Source of the DNA: Pseudomonas sp. GD04091
Lineage (GTDB): Bacteria; Pseudomonadota; Gammaproteobacteria; Pseudomonadales; Pseudomonadaceae
DNA: 64,000 nucleotides
Assembly (NCBI RefSeq): GCF_029836165.1
Contig: NZ_JAOEBG010000018.1
Span: forward strand, 59,003-123,002
Direction: 5' to 3'
The position numbers were made by a program, and so were the translations under genes. Shown here one piece after another: positions 16,871-24,474 of this stretch. Position 1 is the stretch's first letter. Every line of letters begins with the position of its first letter. The notes under the pieces were generated by a model. It saw only the letters and a list, made by a program, of their open reading frames with translations. It had not been told where the DNA came from and did no database searches.

Positions 16871-17068
16871 TCAAGCGCCGTGGCACTTCTTGAATTTCTT
16901 CTCGCTGCCGCAGGGGCAAGGGTCGTTGCGACCGACGTCCTTCAGGGCGTTGCGCACCGGCTCCTGGTGGCCGTGGTTGCAGTGCGGGCCGTGAACATGG
17001 CCGTGGTCGTGGTCATGGTCGTGACCGTGGTTGCAGTCGGGGCCATGGACATGGGGTTGCTGGGTCAT
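16871..17068 (-). CDS. His-rich SEC-C motif protein
   Basis: A 65-residue protein. The N-terminal half is a His/Asp/Gly repeat (HGHDHDHDHGHVHG with two CNHGH units), a likely metal-binding tract. The C-terminal half is a SEC-C zinc motif, RNDPCPCGSEKKFKKCHG, as at the SecA C-terminus. It is the last gene of a four-gene operon, starting eight bases after the upstream gene. Zinc storage or delivery is plausible, but no function is proven. Confidence 0.8.
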   Translation of the reverse strand: MTQQPHVHGPDCNHGHDHDHDHGHVHGPHCNHGHQEPVRNALKDVGRNDPCPCGSEKKFKKCHGA

Positions 17069-17075
17069 TGCGGGA

Positions 17076-17552
17076 TCACTCCGGTTGTAGATCGCCGGGG
17101 ATTATCGCACCACTGCGCGACAAGTGCAGGTCCCGGTGGACGATCAGCCCGGTGGCCAGCTCGCCCTGCAACTGATATTGCAGCGGTTGTCCGGCCTTGA
17201 GCAGCTTCGCCAGGGGCTTGAGGTGCTGCCAGAGGTTGGTTCTTGCCGTGACCTTGAAGGTGCGCCGGGCGTGGCTGCCGACACTGCGCCAGAGGCTGAT
17301 GTCGTCCTTGGCCAGCAGCAGGTCGCCGAGTTTTACCGAATAGGTCAGGTTGCGGATGAACAGGCGGCTGTCGTTCGGGTTGTCGACCCGCAGGTGAAGG
17401 ATGAACTCCTGCTGATGCAGGCGCATCTTCACTTTCTCCACCTTGAGCAGATGCACCTGTGGTGCCTGCCAGGTGTCGCCGCGCCAACTGACACAGCCCG
17501 CCAGCCCACCCAGCAACAGGCTGAGCGCGAGCAGGCGGGCCAGGATGCGCAT
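17076..17552 (-). CDS. LEA type 2 (WHy domain) family lipoprotein
   Basis: A 158-residue lipoprotein with lipobox LAGC (Cys20) after a clear signal peptide. The LEA14/WHy-like domain has the FILHLRVDNPNDSRLFIRNLTY-type strand pattern (NPN loop), typical of the family. In pseudomonads such proteins sit in the envelope and have no defined role. GGGAG precedes the ATG, which was preferred over the upstream frame extension. It lies two bases after the YchJ stop. Confidence 0.82.
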   Translation of the reverse strand: MRILARLLALSLLLGGLAGCVSWRGDTWQAPQVHLLKVEKVKMRLHQQEFILHLRVDNPNDSRLFIRNLTYSVKLGDLLLAKDDISLWRSVGSHARRTFKVTARTNLWQHLKPLAKLLKAGQPLQYQLQGELATGLIVHRDLHLSRSGAIIPGDLQPE

Positions 17553-17554
17553 GC

Positions 17555-18031
17555 TCAGCTCCCGATGTAACTGGCGCAGCATTTCTTGAACTTCTGCCCG
17601 CTGGCGCAGGGGCAGGGGTCGTTGCGCCCGGCCTTGAGCGGCACCGTCGGATCGATGAAGTACCAGCGCCCGGCGTGCTGGACGAACGCTGAGCGCTCGC
17701 GGTGCTGGTGATCGCCCTCCAGGTCGTGCCAGCGCGCGGTGAAGGTGACGAAGGCATGCTCGGGCTGGCCGCCCAGCACCTCGGCACTTTCCACCTCCAG
17801 CCCCAGCCAGGTGCTCTGCGCGCTCCAGGCCGCCATGCCGGCGCGGTCCAGGCCTGCCTGCTGGGCGGGCAGGGTGGTGGCTGTCAGGTAGTCCACCAGC
17901 CCCAGCACATAGGCGCTGTAGCGCGAACGCATCAGGGTCTGGGCGTCCGGCGCCGGGGTACCGTCGTGATAATGCCCGCAGCAGGCGCCGAGCAGATTGC
18001 CACTGCCGCAGGGGCAGACCGAGACACTCAT
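17555..18031 (-). CDS. ychJ: YchJ family protein with two SEC-C motifs
   Basis: A 158-residue UPF0225/YchJ protein. It has an N-terminal SEC-C-like CPCGSG and a C-terminal RNDPCPCASGQKFKKCC, with an NTF2-like fold between (AFVTFTARWHDLEG). I used the ATG at 18031 because MSVSVCPCGSG is the family start. It begins four bases after the stop of the upstream gene. The function is unknown; zinc binding is expected from the cysteines. Confidence 0.88.
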   Translation of the reverse strand: MSVSVCPCGSGNLLGACCGHYHDGTPAPDAQTLMRSRYSAYVLGLVDYLTATTLPAQQAGLDRAGMAAWSAQSTWLGLEVESAEVLGGQPEHAFVTFTARWHDLEGDHQHRERSAFVQHAGRWYFIDPTVPLKAGRNDPCPCASGQKFKKCCASYIGS

Positions 18032-18035
18032 TGAA

Positions 18036-18530
18036 TCACCACCAGTACTTGCCGAAATTTTCAGGGTTGGCCCAGAACCTGGCATTGAGCCAGTCCGGTA
18101 CCTGCTTGTAGTCATGCAGATCATAGGTGAACAGACTCAATACCTGTTCCTCACGCTTGAATTTCTCGCTGGCCGAGAGTGCCAGCGAGTAGAAATCGGT
18201 GTCCTGCCAGCCGCAGACGGCGAGGTCCGCCAGCACCGCGACGCGGCTGGCGTTGAGGTTGCGAATGCCGCCCAGCAGCTCCAGGCCGGTGCGCTTGGGC
18301 AAGTGCTCCAGGCAATCGACCAGGATCGCCAGGTCGAAGCGCCGGGCGGCTTGTCCGGGCGGTAGCGGGCCGGGGGCGGCGACTTCTATCCTGGTGTCGG
18401 GGTGGGCGGCGGCGAAGGCCTCCAGGGCCGGGAAGCGGCTGCCCACCAACAGCAGGTGGCGCGGCGTGAAGCGCTCGAGCAGCGCGGCCAGGGCCTGCTG
18501 CGGCGTGCGTTGTGAGAAAGCGTCGGTCAT
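18036..18530 (-). CDS. DUF6231-like protein (methyltransferase-like fold)
   Basis: A 164-residue protein. HLLLVGSRFPALEAFAAAHP and FDLAILVDCLEHLP resemble Rossmann strands of SAM-dependent methyltransferases, but a full SAM site is not obvious. First gene of the operon with ychJ, the LEA2 lipoprotein and the SEC-C protein. AGGA is six bases from the ATG at 18530, which decides that start over 18536. Confidence 0.65.
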   Translation of the reverse strand: MTDAFSQRTPQQALAALLERFTPRHLLLVGSRFPALEAFAAAHPDTRIEVAAPGPLPPGQAARRFDLAILVDCLEHLPKRTGLELLGGIRNLNASRVAVLADLAVCGWQDTDFYSLALSASEKFKREEQVLSLFTYDLHDYKQVPDWLNARFWANPENFGKYWW

Positions 18531-18690
18531 TGCCATTCCTCGTACAGGTCGCTCAAGACTAGCGGTCCCCGGCGATCGGGCAAAGAGGCGCGTCGCCACG
18601 TCGTGGCTTATTGCTGGCAGAGCGGTATTCGCCGGTCTTTACTCCCAGAGCATCGGTTTTGCACCGATTCCCCCTAGGAGAAGCAACAAC

Positions 18691-19383
18691 ATGAGCATAG
18701 TACGCACAGCGTTACCCCTGGTTCTGCTCACCAGTGTGCTGACTGGTTGTGCAGGTTTGCAGAAAACCGACTGGCCGAAGTGCGCTGCCGTCGGGGGCGT
18801 GGGCGGCGCGGCCCTCGGTGCTATCGAGAGCTCCAGCTGGGCTGGCTGGGGTGCCTTGCTCGGTGGCGGCCTGGCGGCCGGCTACTGCTGGGCGCACGGC
18901 GATGGTGACGAGGACGGCGATGGTGTGCCGGACAGTCGCGACAAGTGCCCCGGCACTCCGCGCGGGGTGCAGGTCGACGCCAATGGCTGTCCGCCGGAGG
19001 TGCCGGTGGTGGTCGAGGAAGTCGTGGTGCAGAAGGAGGAGGTCATCGTCATCCGTGATGTGCATTTCGAGTTCGACTCGGCGCGCCTGACGAGCGCTGA
19101 CAAAGAGCGCCTGAACACCATCGCGACCCGTCTCAAGCAGGAAGCGCCGAGCGCCCGCCTGAGCGTTACCGGCCACACCGACAGTGTGGGTTCCGACAGC
19201 TACAACCAGAAGCTTTCCGAGCGTCGTGCCCAGTCGGTGACCAACTACCTGGTCGAAAGCGGTGTGCCGCGCGCCAGCTTCGTGTCGGTGGTGGGTGCCG
19301 GCGAGGCCCAGCCGGTTGCCGACAACGCCACGGCCGAAGGACGCAGCATGAACCGTCGCACCGAGATCAAGATCCAGCGTTGA
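18691..19383 (+). CDS. OmpA-family lipoprotein with calcium-type repeat (copy 1)
   Basis: A 230-residue outer-membrane lipoprotein with lipobox VLTGC (Cys20). A glycine-zipper stretch (GGVGGAALGAIESSSW and GWGALLGGGLAAGY) is followed by a thrombospondin type-3 repeat, DGDEDGDGVPDSRDKCPGTP. The OmpA peptidoglycan-binding domain (about 115-230) has FEFDSARL, GHTDSVGSDSYN and NRRTEI. TAGGAG precedes the ATG. It is probably a duplicate of the next gene. It should tether the outer membrane to the cell wall. Confidence 0.9.
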   Translation: MSIVRTALPLVLLTSVLTGCAGLQKTDWPKCAAVGGVGGAALGAIESSSWAGWGALLGGGLAAGYCWAHGDGDEDGDGVPDSRDKCPGTPRGVQVDANGCPPEVPVVVEEVVVQKEEVIVIRDVHFEFDSARLTSADKERLNTIATRLKQEAPSARLSVTGHTDSVGSDSYNQKLSERRAQSVTNYLVESGVPRASFVSVVGAGEAQPVADNATAEGRSMNRRTEIKIQR

Positions 19384-19471
19384 CCGTCGTGCGCCGCGCC
19401 TTGAGAAGTGGCGCGGGCGCGTCTTTACTCCTGTGTGACCGGTAGCGGCCGGTGACACAGGAGCATTCACC

Positions 19472-20191
19472 ATGAGTGTTTTGTCGAAGGCGGCTCTGCC
19501 GCTGGTGGTGGCCACGAGCCTGCTGACAGGTTGTGCCACCCACAGCGACGGCAGCGCGCCCCTCAATCAACGGACCTGGCCCATCTGCAGCCTGCTCGGC
19601 GGGCTGGTCGGTGGTGGCCTGGGCGCCATCGAGAGTTCCAGCTGGGCGGCGGGCGCGGGCGCCCTTGGCGCCATCACCGGTGGTCTGATCTGCTACGCCC
19701 AGGATGGCGACGAGGATGGCGATGGCGTCTTCGACCGTCGAGACCGTTGCCCGGATACGCCGGCTGGCACCCAGGTCGATCACATGGGGTGCCCGCTGCC
19801 GCAGTACCCAGCATCCGCGCCACAACCCGAACCGGCGGCGACTCCTGAGGTGATCACCCTCGATGACCAGGGCCAGGTGCTGTTCGCTTTCGACTCCGCC
19901 GAGCTCACAGGCGGCACCCAGCAGCGTCTGCAGGGGCTGCTACCCAAGCTCAGCGATCCCCGGGTGGTCAGTGTCAAGGTCGTCGGTTTTACCGACAGCG
20001 TCGGTTCCGACAGCTACAACCAGGGGCTGTCGGAGCGCCGGGCCAGCAGTGTGGCCGAGTACCTGATCAGTCAGGGGCTGGCGCCGAACAAGGTGACCAG
20101 CCAGGGGCGTGGCGAAAGCCAACCAGTGGCCGACAACGACAGCGATGAAGGTCGCGCGCGCAACCGACGGGTGGAGCTGCACCTCAACTGA
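19472..20191 (+). CDS. OmpA-family lipoprotein with calcium-type repeat (copy 2)
   Basis: A 239-residue paralogue of the preceding gene with the same order of parts: lipobox LLTGC (Cys21), glycine zipper with the shared AIESSSWA, type-3 repeat DGDEDGDGVFDRRDRCPDTP, then OmpA domain (FAFDSAEL, GFTDSVGSDSYNQ, NRRVEL). The linker between repeat and OmpA domain differs (Pro/Gln-rich). CAGGAG precedes the ATG. It lies 88 bases after copy 1, so the two may share a transcript. Confidence 0.9.
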   Translation: MSVLSKAALPLVVATSLLTGCATHSDGSAPLNQRTWPICSLLGGLVGGGLGAIESSSWAAGAGALGAITGGLICYAQDGDEDGDGVFDRRDRCPDTPAGTQVDHMGCPLPQYPASAPQPEPAATPEVITLDDQGQVLFAFDSAELTGGTQQRLQGLLPKLSDPRVVSVKVVGFTDSVGSDSYNQGLSERRASSVAEYLISQGLAPNKVTSQGRGESQPVADNDSDEGRARNRRVELHLN

Positions 20192-20288
20192 CCCCTCTGG
20201 CGTACGCCCCGACAGTGGGGTTACTGTTGCCGGCGCGGTCCGCTCGAACGGGCCGCGCCGACATAACAACAGATCATGGGGGCGGGAT

Positions 20289-20564
20289 ATGAAGTTCATC
20301 CTGGGCCTGGGCAAGGCCCTGACGGTGGTGTTCTGGTGGGTGGTGCTGGTCAATCTGTTCATGCCGCAGCCCTTGCCGTTCAATCTGCTGATCAATGCAG
20401 CGGGCATTTTCCTGCTCTCCTTGCATGTGCTCGAGGTGCTGTTCTTCAATGGCAGCCTGCGTGAGCGCAGCCATCGCTGGTTCGACCGGTTGCAGATCCT
20501 GCTGACCGGCATTTTCCATGTCATGTCCATTCCACGGCCGCAGGAGGCGCCGAGCCATGCGTAA
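20289..20564 (+). CDS. DUF1145 family membrane protein
   Basis: A 91-residue inner-membrane protein with two or three hydrophobic segments (about 8-26, 30-52). The family segment WWVVLVNLFMPQPLPFNLLIN is recognisable in pieces (NLFMPQPLPF). The function is unknown. The start was set by a GGGGGCGGG purine stretch just upstream. Its last eight bases overlap the start of the collagen-like gene, suggesting translational coupling. Confidence 0.8.
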   Translation: MKFILGLGKALTVVFWWVVLVNLFMPQPLPFNLLINAAGIFLLSLHVLEVLFFNGSLRERSHRWFDRLQILLTGIFHVMSIPRPQEAPSHA

Positions 20565-21315
20565 ATTGATGTTGCTGGCCGCATTGGCCACGCCCATGGC
20601 CCAGGCCGAGAGTCTTGAAGTCGCCGCCCATTCGATGCTGCGCCTGCCCAACAAGTCGGCCAGCGTGCACCTGGAGCAACTGCGCGTGGCCGATTCGGCG
20701 ACCCTGTTGCTGCCGGCCACGCTCACCGAACTGAAGATCGATCGGCTCGAGCTGGGGCGCGATGCGCGCATCGCCATTGCCCCGGCCGAGCGTGACCTGA
20801 GCATCGAGGCGTTGAGTGCGCGTCTGGGCGAGGGTAGCGAGTTCAGCGCGCCAGGTGCGCCTGGCACCTACGAGCGCGCCGCCCGGCCGGGGCGCAACCT
20901 GGATCTGCGGTTGCAGGCGCTGGAGGCCGATCGGCTGTCTATCGATGCCCGGGGCGGGGCTGGAGCGCCAGGCTATGCCGGGCTCGATGGCGCCAATGGC
21001 AAGCCGGGGGGCTGTACCTGGGGGCAGGCCAGTCGGGGGGCCAATGGTGACGACGGGGGCAACGGGCATGATGGTGCGCCCGGGGGGCGGGTTCGCCTGA
21101 CGCTGCCTGAAGGGTTCGAGCAGGAGCGGATTGTGGTTCGCCTCGATGGTGGCGCGCCGGGGAAGGCGGGGGCGGCTGGTAAGGCTGGGGCTGGTGGAGC
21201 CAGCAAGGGGTGTCTGGTTTATCGGACCGATGCAGGGCGCAATGGGCGGCCTGGGCAGGCCGGGCAGCCTGGGTTGGCTGGGGCTTCGGGAGAGTTGATT
21301 CTGCGGCGGCTTTGA
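20557..21315 (+). CDS. secreted protein with collagen-like Gly-rich repeats
   Basis: A 252-residue protein with a signal peptide (cleavage near MAQA/ES at 17). A beta-rich N-terminal part (20-125) is followed by two Gly-X-Y-like tracts, about 133-177 (GAPGYAGLDGANGKPGG) and 198-244 (GRPGQAGQPGLAGASG), around a short beta segment. Two cysteines sit in the repeats. AGGAGG lies ten bases before the ATG. Codon choice shifts toward GGG and TTG in the last 250 bases, unlike the neighbours. Surface-exposed, role unknown. Confidence 0.75.
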   Translation: MRKLMLLAALATPMAQAESLEVAAHSMLRLPNKSASVHLEQLRVADSATLLLPATLTELKIDRLELGRDARIAIAPAERDLSIEALSARLGEGSEFSAPGAPGTYERAARPGRNLDLRLQALEADRLSIDARGGAGAPGYAGLDGANGKPGGCTWGQASRGANGDDGGNGHDGAPGGRVRLTLPEGFEQERIVVRLDGGAPGKAGAAGKAGAGGASKGCLVYRTDAGRNGRPGQAGQPGLAGASGELILRRL

Positions 21316-21685
21316 GTGGGATTGGGGAATGTTGCTTAGCTGAGTAGCTGGTTGGTTTTGAAGTAACCAAGGCCGTGCGCTCAATTCATCCGGCCCAGCG
21401 CTTCGCTCCGGGTTCCCTCACTCCGGCCTCCTGAGGTCACGACGCTATGGGCGGCGCTTGGACTGGGCGTGCAGATGAAAGGTATGTTTGCCGATGCCGA
21501 TCAGGGGCACGTTGCTCATGATGGCAAAAACACCCTGCGAAAGCGTACGCCTCGCAGAGTGCCGAGGTGGCCATCACATTAAGTAGGCCGCCGTAAAAGG
21601 CGGAAAGTTATCTAAATGTCGACATCGCCTACGAATATGCTTACAAAAACCAAAACAGTCATCTTGGAAGCCGAAGCCAAAACCG
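21316..21685. other. intergenic region with mobile-element debris
   Basis: A 370-base gap. It holds the IS110-like relic at 21445-21519 and a GCCGCC/GGCGG hairpin near 21587-21603. Nothing else in it is recognisable as a gene. Confidence 0.5.
21445..21519 (-). pseudogene. relic of an IS110-type transposase N-terminus
   Basis: A 24-codon frame beginning MSNVPLIGIGKHTFHLHAQ and ending at TAG. The LIGI...GKHTFHLH segment resembles the first strands of the IS110 DEDD transposase, with part of the catalytic-Asp region missing, and the frame then stops. No further transposase sequence or IS end is visible. It is either a short fossil or a coincidental small ORF. Confidence 0.4.
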
Positions 21686-22150
21686 TCAAACCAATACCCG
21701 CGAACTCGCCACCCCCACCACCATCAGCCCGATCAACAGATTGACCCCCACCATCCGCCGAATCCGCCCCAGCACCCCCGCTCCCGCAGCCCAATCCTCA
21801 GCCTGCACCGCCGTGCGCAGCTCAGGCAACAACAAAGACTGAATCCGCATGAACAACGCAAACATGACGATCCCCCCGCCAATCATCACCTGCACATAGC
21901 GGGGCGCCGTCTCGAATCCGGCAAACCGCAGGTGAATCATCCCGACCCCGCTGACAGCCAGTACCGCCACCGCGAGCCAGACCCATCTGAAGAACCGCTG
22001 GAAAACCTCCACCCACAACCGCAGCCGCGCGGGCCCTTCCAAGGCGGCAACCGTGGCTGGCCGCAGCACCAGCCAGGCGAAGAACATCCCGCCGACCCAG
22101 ACGAGGGCGGCCAGGACATGCAGGGTGTAGGACAGGGCAAAGGCGAGCAT
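21686..22150 (-). CDS. CopD family membrane protein
   Basis: A 154-residue protein with four predicted membrane helices. LHVLAALVWVGGMFFAWLVLRP near the N-terminus is the CopD/YozB-like signature with the His on helix 1. Members are linked to copper uptake or heme-type membrane functions, but no copper genes are near. I chose the ATG at 22150 because GGAG is six bases upstream; two further ATGs lie at 22162 and 22171. It is divergent from dinG. Confidence 0.78.
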   Translation of the reverse strand: MLAFALSYTLHVLAALVWVGGMFFAWLVLRPATVAALEGPARLRLWVEVFQRFFRWVWLAVAVLAVSGVGMIHLRFAGFETAPRYVQVMIGGGIVMFALFMRIQSLLLPELRTAVQAEDWAAGAGVLGRIRRMVGVNLLIGLMVVGVASSRVLV

Positions 22151-22248
22151 CCGGATCTCCATGCGGCACAAAGGGCAATAGCGGGGTATGATAGCCGGCC
22201 CATGCGAAACACTGAAAATATATCCAGCCCTTCGGGCGCCCGCAGACC

Positions 22249-24393
22249 ATGATCAGCAACGAACTCAAAGCCACCATCCAGGGCGCCTATTCGCGTTTCC
22301 TCGAAGCCAAAAGCCTCAAGCCACGCTATGGCCAGCGCCTGATGATCGCCGAAGTGGCCAAGGTGCTCGGCGACATCGCCTGCGACGACGAAGGCCGCCG
22401 TGCCGGCGAGCCTGCCGTGGTGGCGGTCGAGGCCGGTACCGGTACCGGCAAGACTGTCGCCTACAGCCTGGCCGCGATTCCCGCCGCCAAGGCCGCGGGT
22501 AAGCGCCTGGTGATCGCCACCGCGACCGTGGCGCTGCAGGAGCAGATCGTCTTCAAGGACCTGCCCGACCTGATGCGCAACAGCGGGCTGAATTTCAGCT
22601 TCGCCCTGGCCAAGGGCCGTGGTCGCTACCTGTGCCTGTCCAAGCTCGACGTCCTCCTGCAGGAAGGCCATGCCCAGTCGGCCACCGCCCAGCTGTTCGA
22701 GGAGGAGGGCTTTCGCATCGAGGTCGACGAGCGTAGCCAGAAGCTGTTCAACAGCATGATCGAGAAGCTCGCCGGCAACCGCTGGGACGGCGACCGCGAC
22801 AGCTGGTCCGAGAGCATCGAGGACCAGGACTGGGCGCGCCTGACCACCGATCACAGCCAGTGCACCGGCCGCCATTGCCCGAACTTCCAGCAGTGCGTCT
22901 TCTACAAGGCGCGGGAGGGAATGGGCAAGGTCGACGTGATCGTCACCAACCATGACATGGTCCTGGCCGATCTTGCCCTCGGCGGCGGTGCCGTGCTGCC
23001 CGATCCGCGCGAGACGATGTACGTGTTCGACGAAGGTCACCACCTGCCGGACAAGGCCATCGGCCACTTCGCCCACTATTCGCGCCTGCGTTCCACCGCC
23101 GACTGGCTGGAACAGACCGCCAAGAACCTGACCAAGCTGCTGGCCCAGCACCCCCTGCCGGGCGACCTTGGCAAGTACATCGAGCAGGTGCCGGAGCTTG
23201 CCCGCGAGGTGCGAACCCAGCAGCAGTTCATGTTCACCCTCTGCGAACAGGTGGCGGATTTCCGCGCCGGCGAAGACATGGAAGGTCGCGACCGCCCGCG
23301 TTACCGCTTCGAAGGGGGCGTGGTGCCGGAGCAGATCCGCGAAGTCGGCATCGAGCTCAAGAAAGGCTTCGCCCGCCTCAACGACCTGTTCACTCGCCTG
23401 GCCGACCTGCTCAAGGAAGGTATGGACGGCGAGAACAACATCGGCATCGCCAGCCACCAGGCCGAGGAGTGGTACCCGCTGTTCGGCAGCCTGGTGACCC
23501 GTGCCCAGGGCAACTGGGAGCTGTGGACCGCCTTCACCGCCGAAGACCCGGAGGACAACCCGCCCATGGCGCGCTGGCTGACCCTGGCCGAGAGCGGTGC
23601 ATTGTTCGACATCGAAGTCAACGCCAGCCCCATTCTCGCCGCCGAGATGCTGCGCAAGAGCCTGTGGAATGTCGCCCACGGCGCCCTGGTGACCTCGGCG
23701 ACGCTCACCGCGCTGGGCAAGTTCGACCGCTTCCGCATGCGTTCGGGCCTGCCGCGCGATGCCGTTACCTGCGTGGTGCCCAGCCCGTTCGTGCACGGCG
23801 ATGCCGGTTTGCTGCGGGTGCCCGACCTGGGCGCCGACCCGCGGGACGCCACGGCACATACGGCGGCGATCATCCGTGAACTGCCGAGCATCGTCGAAGA
23901 GGCGCGTGGCGCGCTGGTGCTGTTCTCCTCGCGCAAGCAGATGCAGGACGTGTTCGACGGCCTGGACCGCGACTGGCGCAAGCTGGTGCTGATCCAGGGC
24001 AACCTGTCCAAGCAGGAAACCCTGAACAAGCACAAGGCGCGGGTCGATGACGGCCAGCACAGTGTCCTGTTCGGCCTCGCCAGTTTTGCAGAGGGGGTCG
24101 ACTTGCCGGGGGCTTATTGCGAGCACGTGGTGATCGCCAAGATTCCCTTCGCGGTGCCGGACGACCCGGTCGAGGCCGCGCTGGCCGAGTGGATCGAAGC
24201 CCGTGGCGGCAACCCGTTCATGGAGATCGCCGTGCCCGATGCCTCGCTGCGCCTGATCCAGGCCTGCGGTCGCCTGCTGCGGACCGAGCAGGACCGCGGC
24301 GTCATCACCTTGCTCGACCGGCGACTGGTCACCCAACGCTATGGCAAGGCTATTCTCAACGCACTGCCACCCTTCCGACGGGAAATCGGCTGA
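22249..24393 (+). CDS. dinG: ATP-dependent DNA helicase DinG
   Basis: A 714-residue superfamily 2 iron-sulfur 5'-3' helicase that unwinds R-loops and forks after DNA damage. Walker A is GTGTGKT (63-69). The cluster cysteines are in RYLCLSKL and CTGRHCPNFQQC, and the DEAH-type box is FDEGHHL. The C-terminal motifs V/VI are FAEGVDLPG and QACGRLLRTEQDRG. No obvious LexA box is seen upstream. The ribosome site is weak. Confidence 0.96.
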   Translation: MISNELKATIQGAYSRFLEAKSLKPRYGQRLMIAEVAKVLGDIACDDEGRRAGEPAVVAVEAGTGTGKTVAYSLAAIPAAKAAGKRLVIATATVALQEQIVFKDLPDLMRNSGLNFSFALAKGRGRYLCLSKLDVLLQEGHAQSATAQLFEEEGFRIEVDERSQKLFNSMIEKLAGNRWDGDRDSWSESIEDQDWARLTTDHSQCTGRHCPNFQQCVFYKAREGMGKVDVIVTNHDMVLADLALGGGAVLPDPRETMYVFDEGHHLPDKAIGHFAHYSRLRSTADWLEQTAKNLTKLLAQHPLPGDLGKYIEQVPELAREVRTQQQFMFTLCEQVADFRAGEDMEGRDRPRYRFEGGVVPEQIREVGIELKKGFARLNDLFTRLADLLKEGMDGENNIGIASHQAEEWYPLFGSLVTRAQGNWELWTAFTAEDPEDNPPMARWLTLAESGALFDIEVNASPILAAEMLRKSLWNVAHGALVTSATLTALGKFDRFRMRSGLPRDAVTCVVPSPFVHGDAGLLRVPDLGADPRDATAHTAAIIRELPSIVEEARGALVLFSSRKQMQDVFDGLDRDWRKLVLIQGNLSKQETLNKHKARVDDGQHSVLFGLASFAEGVDLPGAYCEHVVIAKIPFAVPDDPVEAALAEWIEARGGNPFMEIAVPDASLRLIQACGRLLRTEQDRGVITLLDRRLVTQRYGKAILNALPPFRREIG

Positions 24394-24474
24394 CTGCCGG
24401 AGCAAGACGCACGACCCGTTGTCCATTACTCGATCGTGAGCCCATGACGGGCTCCGAAGGAGAGCTACCGCCCT

